From Cheiracanthium punctorium (Eukaryota; Arthropoda; Arachnida; Araneae; Cheiracanthiidae), in assembly GCA_038373885.1 (NCBI GenBank), contig JAWZYV010006201.1, positions 992,001 to 1,056,000 on the forward strand: DNA of 64,000 nt, given 5' to 3'. This document shows positions 41,101 through 54,115 of this stretch, piece after piece (within the stretch, counting starts at the first letter, position 1; every line of letters starts with the position of its first letter). The notes beneath the pieces are model-generated. The model worked only from the letters and a program-made list of their open reading frames with translations. It was not told where the DNA came from and searched no databases. The translations under genes and the position numbers were made by a program.

Positions 41101-44100
41101 CGGTTTCGATGGGGTTGATTGGGTCTTTTTCCGATCTAATGCGCTGAAAAATTGTTTTATTAGGTTTAATTGGAATACGGAAGTTCTTTTTACTGGCGAT
41201 ATTAGAAAGTTTATTGGCTATCCCCCGGCTAAAGGGGATAGCGGTAGTAAAATGTGGTTTATCTTTTTGACGGTTGTCTATAATATTTAATTTACGTTGC
41301 CTAGCTTTGAAAACTTTATCGAAAATTTCTCTAGAGTAGTGGGCGTCTTGACATTGTTTCCTTATGAAAGCAATTTCTTTTTGAAGGAGGTCGTTGTTAG
41401 AACAAACTTTGTAAGCGCGGTCGATATAGGAACGAATAGCAGCAATTTTATAGTTGAAAGGGGTTTTAGATTTAAAATTTACTATATTAGTATTACAAGT
41501 AGGTTTTCGAAAAATGGTGGTCTCAAATGGATTATTGTTTCTGGTTATGTTCACATCTAAGTAATTGAGGCTATTATTGATTTCTTTTTCGTAGGTAAAT
41601 TTAATGTTCGGGTCTATGGCATTAAGTTGATTGATCAAATTATTTTCTTCATTATTGTGGGTGGTAAGGATAGCGAAGATATCGTCGACATAGCGAAGCC
41701 AAAGTTTGATGGTACTATTGTGTGTCTGTTTAATCTGTTCCTCAAGGTTTCTCATTTTCCAGTCGGCAATTATTCCGGATATGGGGGAGCCCATGGGGAC
41801 TCCTTTTATTTGTTGGTAGAAGTGATTATTATATTGAAAATATGAATTATTTAAAATTAGATTTATTGCACTAGTTAGGGTGTTAATTATGTCTATATCT
41901 TTAAAACTACTTTGAATTTGTTTGTTAATATTTGGTTTATTTCCTTAATATCTATTGACGGGTATAGATTTACAACATCGAAACTTACCATAATATCGTC
42001 TTCATTAAGTTTATAATCGCGGATGTTTTTAATGAAATCGTCGGTGGAAGTTAGAGTGCTGTTAGAGGGGGGTATAATTTCTTGCAATATATCCTTCATA
42101 TATTTTTCAAGAGTGTAGGTGGGGCCTTCACATTTGCTAATTAATCCGCATCACATTTTAACTAATTAATCCGCCGTATTAAATAATGTTTTATATGTTT
42201 TTATTATCCTTTAGAAGCATTTTCGGTGGCCTCTCACCACCATCTTCGGTTGTGCACTAATCTACCTTCTTCCAAAATCATTATCTCCCTGAAATAAAAT
42301 AATAATAATAATTATGATGATGATGATGAAGCCTCGAAATTCCTTCAGTTTAGCGAAAATATTATTAAAATACCTCAGCAATAAAAAGATTAAAATAATA
42401 ATATTAATAAAATGTATGAAAATATTTCCAAGAACATGCTCTCAGATAAAGCATCGAAGCCAGTTATGATTATACTTTATTAAGGCTGATATATTTAACT
42501 GAATACCTGGTGAACAGAGGACATATCATGGCTACGATAAAATAATTTGTAACGATGTCAATGTAATCAATAACCATTCAGTAGTTTTTAAATTTTTTGA
42601 CTACTTCTGGGTTGGAACCACATAAGTTAGTATTGAAAGTTAACTGCATTGTTTTACTGATCGGAAACTTAAATACAAAGTAATCATTAATCAATAGATC
42701 AAATATGCACATCAAGCTTATGAATCGTAAAGCTATTGATTGCAAACCAAAACACAAAATGAGAATTTTAATTCCACATATAAATTTATCATATTCAAGT
42801 ACTATTTCACCAATAAACTTTCAAAGAACTAAATTTCCAATTATACCTACATTTGCAATGGTGATAAATAAGTCTCAAGACAAACATTTGAAAGTTTTGA
42901 AATTTTATTTTATCAGCCAGTTTCTACAAATAATCAATTGTACGTTGCAGCATGTAAACAGAGTTCAATCATTCAACACTTTGAGATAATAATTCAAAAC
43001 ATAGCAATCACAGCCATTATTGCCTACACAAATGTTTTAAACCATTAAATTAATTTTAAAACTATTTTAAGTTCAATGAGCAACGTTATCATTATTATTT
43101 TTATTTATTTATTAATTTTTAAGCACCTGATTTTTAGTTTAATGAAAAAATTATACGAGATACTAAGAATGTTTTCTTATTTTTTTATGTAAACTTTTCA
43201 TTTAGATTTATAATATGAAAATGATTGGAAAACTAACAGTGTAGCCTTAACAAATCCTGGACAGTATAGCAATAAAAAGGAAAACTAAGGAAATGACAAA
43301 AAACACATACAATGACCTATCACTTATACGACTCTCGTTATATGCCGATTTCACTTGGTCCCGTCTACTCCTTATTGGGAATCATGCTACATTCTCTCAT
43401 TTCCTCTCTCACTTATACGATGCTTTAAACAGTACAGGCTATTTCATATTTCTTACTGAAGAATTCCCTTTATAATCTTTGAATTAAAATTCATGCACAT
43501 TTTCTTAGCTTTATCCTTTCACTAGCCGCCTCCAGCAAATAGTTGGTTCGCCATCTTAATAAATCTTGTTCGGGGAGAATCCTCTTCCTCACTGGCTTCC
43601 TTGGCACTGAAATCTCTCAGATTCTGAACGGAATTTAAAATTAAGATGATATCAAACAGGAGTGGCCCTGCTGTAAGTGTCGCCCCCTGCTAATGTAAAA
43701 AAGACACCGCCTTTTATACTCTACTTAGTTTTTGAGTTCGAAATGATGCCCCTTCGAAGCCGGCTCCCACATGGGATGCTTACTGTTTCAGGCCAGCCAT
43801 GGTTGCAAAAATAAGACGGTTAAATGATAATAACCTACAAAAAGGAACAAATTATTTTCGTCCTATATTAATTCTGAAGAGCTACTGGATATATTGGCCT
43901 TTATAAAAAATGGAAAGGAAAAAAACTAAGAAAATCTGAAACACTTTCAGATTTTAAATACGCACTAAAGTGCTATGTATTAAAAGCGTATCATAATCCA
44001 TGGGTCTTCCCTATTTTCTTTCCTTATTACATTAAGTTGGAAAGTATATCATTATTGATGAGTGTGATTAAACACAATTAAAATTGATATTTCTAACAAT

Positions 44101-47100
44101 TTTCTTTTTGGATGTAATACAGTAAAAAAAGATGGGAAAAGCTGCGTAGAAAAATTTACAATTCGAACTGAAATAAAGTTTTAAAACTCATTCAGGTGTA
44201 TTCATAATTCAAGTAGAAAAAGCATACTATAAATAGCGCTTGGCACTAGAATCACATATTCTCAAAATTGCACATCAACACTTTTATTTTTCACCAAATT
44301 AAAAGCTTTTATTTTTCACCAAATTTTCGGAAAATTCCCAAATTCTATTTTTCTTTTCAGTATAAATCATTTCATTCCTGCTCTGATTTCACATGCACAC
44401 GATATTTTAATTAAGAAATAACCTTACAAATAATTCTAACAAAAAAAAAAAATCGTTATTCTTTTATTTTTTCTTCAAGAGTCTGAATAATTTAATAAAC
44501 TTGCCAAACATGGCGACCTAGATATGCTCAAACCTCGCTCTTTCCACTGCAGGGTTACAATTGCAAAATAGCGAGAACAAAAATGATCCTTTTGCGACAC
44601 GTTTTTTTATCGATATCTCCTAAAATATTTCGAATTTTGAAAAAAATTGCTTTGAGGTGTGTCGGGACCTGTCCTGGAGAATTTCCGTACAAAATTTGGT
44701 AGGTCTATGATCACCCGTCCGCGAGCTACGCGAGACACAGACAAACTAACGGACAGTTTACAAATTGCTTTATTTATATAGATTAGCGTTTAGATGAATA
44801 ATAAATAACGAATAATATTTATCTAAATTTCTGTGCTGTTAATGATGAAATGTATTGCCGGAGGATAGGTGCCCAGAAGCAGAAAATGCTTCAAAGTATG
44901 ACATAAGTCGCAGAACAATTACACTGTTTGTAGAACATTTCCACTGTTTGTAGAACATTTCATCTTTTCATATTTCATCTGCAAACCGAAAAAATAAAAA
45001 CAATAAGTTCTTTAGAACAATTAATGCGAAGTGCTGTTTATGCTATATCATCACTTTTCACGTCTATTTTGCCTTTTACCGTGATCTGCCATATTTGGAC
45101 AAAAAGCCTGCAGAACATTTACAACTGTTTCAAGTCATGTTGCAGAACACTGGGTATAATTCTGCTTCTGAGGATGGGTATATGTCTATCAAAACGGTTA
45201 CTCCCAAAATAGTTTGAAAGCTTTATTAGACTAAGAAAAAGACATTTTCTCTTTTCGTGGACTACACAAACAAACTAATATTACTCTTTTTTTTTAAATC
45301 TGATTTGTAAATCTTTAAAATAAACAGTGATAAGTAACCTATGTATTTTGAGCTTTTTAAAAAATATTTTATGTTTTAAGATATTTTAGAAGTTTTGTTA
45401 AAATATATTCTTAGTACTCAAATCTTATAGTTTTTTAACATAGGTAAAATAATGAATGCATATAAAATTTTAAACATGTATAAAAAAACAGTCTCTAACT
45501 TATACGACAGTTTCAGTTATACGACATTTTACTAGTCTTTTAAAAGTTGCGTAAGTGAGGTCACTGTAATAGTTTTTTCAATATAACTTAGCAAAGCTAT
45601 ATCACATTTTTCCTATCGTTGGATTTTAGAAATAACTCAAAAATTTGTGTAATATAATGTATTTGTATACACTCACAGCTGAAACAGAAAATAAATTATA
45701 TACAATGGTTATAGATGTATACACTTTGACAAAAGCACCTTAATAACATTAAAAATTGAATGAATTATGGTCGAATTTCGACCACTGGGTAGCCACTAGT
45801 AAATGAATATTTAACAATTTTATATACAAAACATTCAATAAAGAAGAATAGGACATTAAGATTTTTAAGAGATTTTAGATTTAAGAAGATATAATGGATT
45901 TTAAGAGCTTTCATAAACTCTGAGGTGAAGACAAGTAATAAATTTTATAATTCTTTTGGCATAAAAATAAAAGAACATTAAAACACTGACTGCATTATGA
46001 GGTATTACCTTATTTGAGAAACCTTGAACTGAAATACAATAAAAATTACACTTAATTTCAAAAATCAAAAGCCATGGACAAGTCCTCTTATCTAATTAGC
46101 TGCAAACTCCCATAAAAATTGACTTTTTATTTAAAAATTTAACTTCTAATTTTTGGTAAAAAAATTGCATATGAGTACAAAATGAAATATAAAGGTACAT
46201 AAAAGGTATTCATATACTGTTTAAAAAAGAAAAGAGCAGAAAATAAAACACCAAATTCAACGAATTGGTATCAATCCTGTATTACATGCAATCTTAAAAA
46301 TGCTTTTAACAGCCAACATAATCAAGTGTGATCTTTTTACAGGGTTTTCAAGAAAGATAAAAATTTTATTCTTAATAAGACAGTAAATTTGCCTGAATAC
46401 TAAAAGCTAAATTAATCCATACCTTTTTTTTCAGTCGAATAAAATATGCAACGATATTTACAGCTTTAATCCTTAGTTCATCGTCATATCTTTCAGTTGC
46501 AGCTATCTACAAAGGGATAAGAAATATTACTAGAGAACTTCTGACTAAAAGAATTTAATTCTTTAAATACAGCAAGAAACTTCAAATAAATGTTTTTACT
46601 TACCTCTAAACAAAGTTCAATTAGACTTTTAATGTGTGGTGTTATAATGGATACTTCTGATTCAACAAGCTCATCAAATATTTCCATACATTCACTAGCT
46701 TTTTCCTGAATGAAAGAGGGGAAAAACTAATTAATTATGCTGATTTTGTGAAATCAAAGTAAAAAAAAATAAAAGTGGCATTGCTTTAATTGCATCACAT
46801 TTGTAACAGAGTAGCATTGAAAATTAAATTTGAAATTATTTTTCTAAATAAAAAATATTTTTTAGTATATAATATGCATGACAAAAAGTTTGACAAAATA
46901 TTTTTTAGTAGCTGCATACCTATTCTTTGTATGATAAGAAATTAATATTTTTCTTGTTTGTGTAATTCAAATTAATTCTAATGTGAAAATTAAAAAATTG
47001 TAAAATTATTTGACTTGTGACATCATGAACACAAATCCAAGATGGAAGTTTTGGTTAAGTCAAAGCAACATGATCATTATCTGCCTAATGGGAAAAACAG

Positions 47101-50100
47101 GGGGAGCCTTAGTTAGAGAACTTTTTAAGCTGTTCTGAAGCATTTTCATATTAAATTCTGGTGAAAACTGTTCAAAACCCTGTTAGATCGATATTTGTGC
47201 ACTAGGCTAGAACTACAAACTTTCACATTTTAACCACCTACCAATTATGACAAAATTTATTGATACTTAATTATTATCTTTCTAATTTTAATTTATATGG
47301 TTTTAAATTTTTGAATCCCAGGCACTCCCAAAATTAACTGTTTGGGCTCAGTTGCTGAATCTTGCTCTTTGTGGTTAGAACAACAAAAATAAATAAATAA
47401 ATAAATTGAAGTACTTTCTACAATAAATAAATTCTCAAGATTTGTTATCAAAAATCTGATTGGCTAATTCAATAAGACTTAAGCATATACTCTAATATTT
47501 AAGCATAACTATCTCAGCATTAATAAAGATCAGAGGCAAATTTATGATTGCTCCAGTTAAAAATTAATAAAAAGTCTACATCAAATTTTACCAGTTTCCA
47601 TGTCTTTATGAGCCACTAAACGTTTTGAAAACTAAGAAACAGGAAGATTTATGTATTACTTGCCTGGTCAGTGGTTGCAAGAAGTCTGATGGTCATCATT
47701 ATATTCGGCATTAATCCTTGAAATACATTCTACAAGAAAATAAACAGGTTTAAGCAGTGAGAATAATAATTTACATGAAATAACTAAACAGCTAAAATAT
47801 GCTATACAGCAGGTATGAGCAACCTTTGCAAAGTCTTGGGCCAAACTTCAAGATGTTAACTAAGTTACGGGCCATATAAATGGGATTTATTTGGCACTTT
47901 GAATGATTTTTATGGGTTTCCTATAGGAATTTGAAATGTTTCATGGGCCAGATCAAAAGCTGTGGCGGGATATATCCAGCCCGAGGGCTGGTGGTTGCCC
48001 ATATATGCTATACAAGAATACTAGACTTAGTATTATTAACTATTTATTTTAATGTACTGCATTAAATGAAATCTTATTTTTATAAGTAAACTAGTGGGAT
48101 ATCCCCGCTAGCATGCGGGGACATGCAGCCAGTGTTATCATATATACCACTCTCAAATAATATCCAATTTCAAATCTAAGCATTCACCAAAGTTCCAACA
48201 TACACTATTTTGCAAGATTTTTTTTCAGGGAATCATTCGAAGTATTGACTTAACAGTAATCAAAATGGGAAATAGCTGTCACTTATATGGTTCAATCGTC
48301 AAAAAGTAAAGCATGCATTTATTTGAAAAGTAGCAGCTTTTTTTAAATTATCAACTATAACATGTTTTATTTATCGTTAACTCTGATGTACTAAATGCGA
48401 AGATTTAAAATTTTCTGAAATTTGGCTGAATTCCCCCAAATTAAATCATAAATCAATTTGCTCAATTTGGCTAGAATTCTGAAGATAGATCGATCAAAAT
48501 CCTTTAATAAATGCATTATTTCTGAACAGATAATTAAATTTAAAGCTGTATTCTAATAAAACCTATACACTTTTCAAAAATGCTATTTCCTGAAGCTCTC
48601 AGAACATTGTGCAAAGCCTAAAACTGTGCAATCTGCTAGAACTCACTTTCTCAAAATCGGCAGATCAGCCATTTTATTTTTTCTTAACTAAAAAATTTTA
48701 CATATTAGCCTCCAAAATCTTCAATCTTTATTGTTTTGCATATAAAACATTTCATTCCTGCTCTGGTTTCCCATGCACATGATATTATAATTAAAAAAAA
48801 TAACTTTACAAATATAAACTAACAAAAAAAAATCATTATTCTTTTATTTTTACTTTAAGAATTTAAAACATTTTATTCGACATTTCATTCCTGCTCTGGT
48901 TTCACATGCACATGATATTATAATTAAAAAAATAACTTTACAAATATAAACTGACAAAAAAAAAAAAAAAAATCATTATTCTTTTATTTTTACTTTAAGA
49001 ATTTAAAACATTTTATTTGGGAAAATCGCCACACATGGCAACCACGAAGCTTATTTCATGCTTTTTTCACTACAGCGGTTACAATTACGGAAAACTTTCT
49101 GCGTGGAAAACATAAATCTCAAACTCTGGGAATGGATGAACTTTCAAAGTTTTAAAATGGACTATCATTTATTCTTATTATTTTACAAATCTGTGCAAAA
49201 TTACAGGCTGATAGGTCCATTTTTGTGGATTTATATACAGTCTAAACCCACAAACTGAATTTCATTTTTATTTATAAGGGTATGTAATTCTTATCAATTA
49301 TTTTTAAACCAAAATATATATACAGTTACTTAAAATTTATGAAAACAACAAAAGTTTAAAAAGTAAAAATAATGGAACACTGATTGCTTAATGCTTGCAA
49401 GATGAAAAAGAAAATTATTTTCAAACCTAGAAAAAAGTCAAGTTTTTGCCATCAATAAAATTTTCTTTCTTTCTTGGAGAATCATGTGATTACACAAAAT
49501 ATCATTTTTTAACTATCACCTTGCTACAAAGCTCTTTTTTTTTTTCATTTCATTTGAAGCTTTCTTTTTTTTTAATTCTATCAACTCAAATGCACTTTCA
49601 ATGGCACTGAATCCAAATTCTTCAAGATTATTCAAAGTTTGTAGTAATATTTTGGCACAAATTCTTATCAAGCAAAAATGAAATTAGAATATTAGTAACA
49701 GTATTTACCAATTCTTCAGTTCCAATATTGCACACCATATGTGTTAATGCTCTAAAAAAAAAAAAAATATTAGAACTTCAGATGTATGAAAATAAGGAAT
49801 GAATGAAAACAATCGCTGTAATGCAAATCTACACAGTAACAGTTGAGATTTAAATGAGACATTGCATGGAAAAATAAATCATAAATAACAAATTCTTTGT
49901 AAAGAAGTTAACTTACTGTAAAGTGTAATATGGAATCTCGACACTAGATCTGTCAGTAAGGGTATTTTGGAAAAGACTCAAAAGACTTTTATAGTGTGGT
50001 TTGAATTTCTGACCCAAAGTCTTGGTAATTACACTAAGTAAATATAAGCCAATCTACATCAAATAAAAATCGATGATTATGGAATTACAGTTGAGCAATT

Positions 50101-53100
50101 ACAACACCAAACAAAATCACAGATTAATTTACAGATTTTATTAGATAAATACAGAAACAAATGAAAGTAAGATAGCAATATTTAAGTTATTCTTATAGGC
50201 AGGGGAAAAAAAAAAAAAAAATTCTCTTTTAACCACAGCTTTTGAACAGTGCTATGCAATTTTATAACAATAATATTATTTGTCTACCAACTTAAAAATT
50301 CTTAGGCACAGAAATTACATCCTAAAATACGCTACAGGATATCCATAATTTGTTTAAGAGAAAAAAAAAAAATACAAAGTACTAATTTTCTTTATAACTC
50401 AAGTAAATTTATCCTTTATAAGAGGTCAGGGTTGTCCTGATTTTGCCCAACCTAAAACCTTACCTTTTTTTTTTTTTTTTTAAAGCACGTCTAAAAAAAA
50501 CCATATTGGGTTCTTTCAAAATTCTGTGTTTAATTACATAGCAATATATCTCTTAATATCAGTACACTTATAAAGTTTATAAATTTATGTATTATAGACT
50601 CTTCTATTATATATCAACATATTAATGATTTTATTACCTATAACATAAAAGTAATTAAAAATGTAAATGAATAAAGCAAGTAAATTTCTACATATGCAAG
50701 TTTTATTGATTTTTTTATATAATTTTTTCACAGAGCTTTTTTCCCCTAGTTTATTATACATATTATTTATATGCATATATTAAAATACACAGTTAGGCGA
50801 GTTTAAAGATCTGTATTCTAGAAAAAGTCAGACACAGTAAAGGAGCCTGAAAATAGTAAGTACTTTCAAATGCATGTTATTAGTGAGGGTGAAATTACGA
50901 ATTCCTAAACAACATGCGAGATCTTGCACATATGACAATCAAAGAAAAATTAGTTATTTTTCAGTGTAAAAACCAGGCTTACTTCTCTGTCATTAATATT
51001 ATTGCTGCGGATACTTTGGTTCAACAACTCCATTAATTGAGGCCATTTTCCAGCTGGCAGCTCATGCTTTGCTATGACACCAATTAATTCTGCCACACCA
51101 TTTCTAACTGCTTTCCTTTGAAAAGTAAAAATCAAATAAGATGAACATTGCATAATCCAATCTAGAAGAAAAATACAATAAAGAAAAAGAATAAAAATAC
51201 TTACTCCTTTTCAGAAATGTAAGCTTCAAGTATACTTTGCTTAAATCTAAAAGAAAGGAAAATAAATTAAGTACTAAAAATTTTGGTAATTTTAAGTAAC
51301 ACTCACAAGTACATGTTTTTTTTATAAGCAAATATGTTAGCATATCTTAATATTATTATCTGTACTTCTTACACCTAAAGTCTAATCTTACAGCAGGGTT
51401 TCTACAGATTTTGCAGCTTTTGTTTCCCTGACATCAATCACGCTCTTCCCTGACTTTATATAGTGTGCTTTCCCAAATTTTGCATTTCTATTTTTAACAT
51501 TACATCCTTTAATTAATAACTTTTTATATATTTTGACCCTTTTCTTACAAATAATAAAATTAATATATACAAGAATCTTATTTGACATCACTGGATTCTA
51601 ACAAAAAGTCTGATAATAATTTAGGATAAAATTAAGCATATTTCAACTGCACAAGATATGCTCATAAAGGACACATTTTAAAATTATTTATAAGGTTAAA
51701 TGAGAAAATGAAAATAAAACAATTTCTATACTTAGATTCTAACAGCAAGTATTTTCTTGATTTTGCCACAAAATTCAATTTTTCTTGCATTTTCCTGACC
51801 TTTCTTTAATTTCTGCTAATTTCCCTCTGACTTTTTCTCCCAAATCCCTGACCAAAAGTCATTTCCCTGATATTCCCTGACTTTCCAGGTCTGTAGAAAC
51901 CCTGTACAGTTTAATAATTCCTTAAGAATATAATTATTTTGAAGAAAAGTAATATGAGTCACAATATTATTATTATTTTTTTTTTTTGAACATGCAATAA
52001 TAAAAAGCATTCCATTTTCAGAACAAAAAACAATATACCCCTCTTGTATTTCAGGAGTAACTTTTTTCCAGCACTTGGTTTTCAACAAACGCCGCCGTAA
52101 AACAACTGCAGCATAATTTCGAACGGGATATTCTAGAGACTGTCTCATGCAATTACACAGATTCACAATTATCATAGGATCTTTGATTACATTTTTGAAT
52201 TGCAAGAAACCCTGAAAAAAAATGACAGTTTACTATATAAAATGCAATATTAAACTTTAAGTATAGAATAATCATGGAATCAATAAATGCTTATTTGTGG
52301 TGTCTACCAGATCAAATCGGGGTAATTTCTAGAAGCTTAACATTTAAAACTGCAGAAGTTGATTGTCCAGTTCCTCTTATTTGCATAGGATATATTTTTT
52401 ATGGTTGAGATATTTTAATTACTTTAATAATTATAATCTGCAATTGTCAAAATCAGAATTTAATTTTTTTTTCTAAAGCCTCTTCGCAAAAGATAGCGCA
52501 TCATGTTCTTTTCTCTTGCATCTACAGTTTTTTTTTTTTTTTTCAATTAAAGAATAATAACTGGATCTGAAATGTATGTACAGTAGAAGATCTTTGCAAA
52601 CCTCGAAACGCAAGGTTTTGCATTATATAGAATTTTGCGTTATGTATGGATCATTCACTTATATCATTAAACTTCCCTAGTAAACATATTAAAATATAGC
52701 TGGAACACATAAATATAATGCTTAAAACTTTTTTTAAATAGAAATACTACTTTAAAAAACAAAAAAATGGAATTTATTTATTTACAGAAAAAATAAATAA
52801 ATTGAAATTACCAAAAGCATTAAAGTTTATTTGTTAAACAATATATTAATTTTGATTTGTTTTAGAATTTGCAATCTCTCAACAAATAACTTTTCTTGCA
52901 GCCTTTGAACAGGTAATAATTTTACTTTGGTTACACAGTCTTGTGTTTCTAGGAATTTAAAATATTGATTTCTTATGGAAATTTCTTCAGATTCTGAAAG
53001 TTTATCAAATAGTATCTCATGTTTCTGGTACCTCTTTTCATGCAGATGTTATTGCCAGCTGCACATTCTTCTTCGGTTTTATCCTTCTGCAAAGCACATG

Positions 53101-54078
53101 TTCAAAAGGGAATCGTGATGCTTTCCTTTTTTCACGAAATTTCTATAAGTATCTTTTGAATCTTCAGTAACGGCTTTTCATAACGGTTTTTCAGTTGGAA
53201 CTCTGTGTGGCGAGATCGCCGCTCACTTTTAAGTGAGGTGACCTTCGCCACCGGCATGCAGGCACATAATGTGATGCACACCATAATATTTTTTTTAGAA
53301 GGGTTTTGTTTTTTTCAGTGTGTATTGTAAATTTTTAAATATATAATCTAGAATTCTGTAAATTAGTGATGTTCAGATGGAGTAAAATAAAAGGTACGAC
53401 TGAAATGGAGATGTGTGCTGCTAATTATTTATCGTTGACTAACTGCATTTTTATTTGTAGAGCTAGTGCCTTGTGTCCCAGTTTTCTGCATGCACTCTGC
53501 AAAAAGAAAATGAAACGACATGCCCTACCTTAAAAAAAAAAAAAAAAAAAAAAAAAAATGGTTCTCTGTAAGGGAAGTGTGCAGTTCAATATGTGTACTA
53601 AATTCTCCACTTTAATTCATCAAATTTTAATCTGCAAAAGAGTACAAGAGACTGTACGACATCTTCTTGTATGTGTTTGGTGTTCAATACTATTTACCCA
53701 TCTACGATCCAGCCTCGAAATTTATTTTTAAATGATTAATAGCGGTTCTTGGATTGTCTTCTGCAATGCGATGTCTCCACATTTTCGCCAGCTATTAAAA
53801 AAAAAAGTAAAGGTAATAAATTGTACCCAAGTTTATCAATAAGATATTGATCTAGGAATTTTTTTTTTTCCCCCGGAAATGTGAATGTTTTAATATGTTC
53901 AATAAGTGCATCTTTATATCCATATGAAACAATTAAGTTTCAGGAGATTGCATTACTTATTTTTTGTGCAGTTAAATTTTAAAAAATTATTTCTATAAGT
54001 TTAATATTTATTTTAAATAATTACTTAATACTTACAAATCATTTTCAAATAACAGTGTTAACTTAAAACTGCATTAAA

Positions 54079-54115
<37 letters not shown>

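Larger units (their letters stand above)
40640..42150 (-). mobile_element. Penelope-like retroelement, 5'-truncated
   Basis: A reverse transcriptase and a GIY-YIG endonuclease are encoded in order on the minus strand, followed by a tail with a hammerhead-like motif. Penelope-like elements use this RT plus GIY-YIG pair. The coding part starts mid-RT near 42135 (GPTYTLEKYMKDIL), so the 5' end is missing, as is common for target-primed insertions. Confidence 0.88.
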
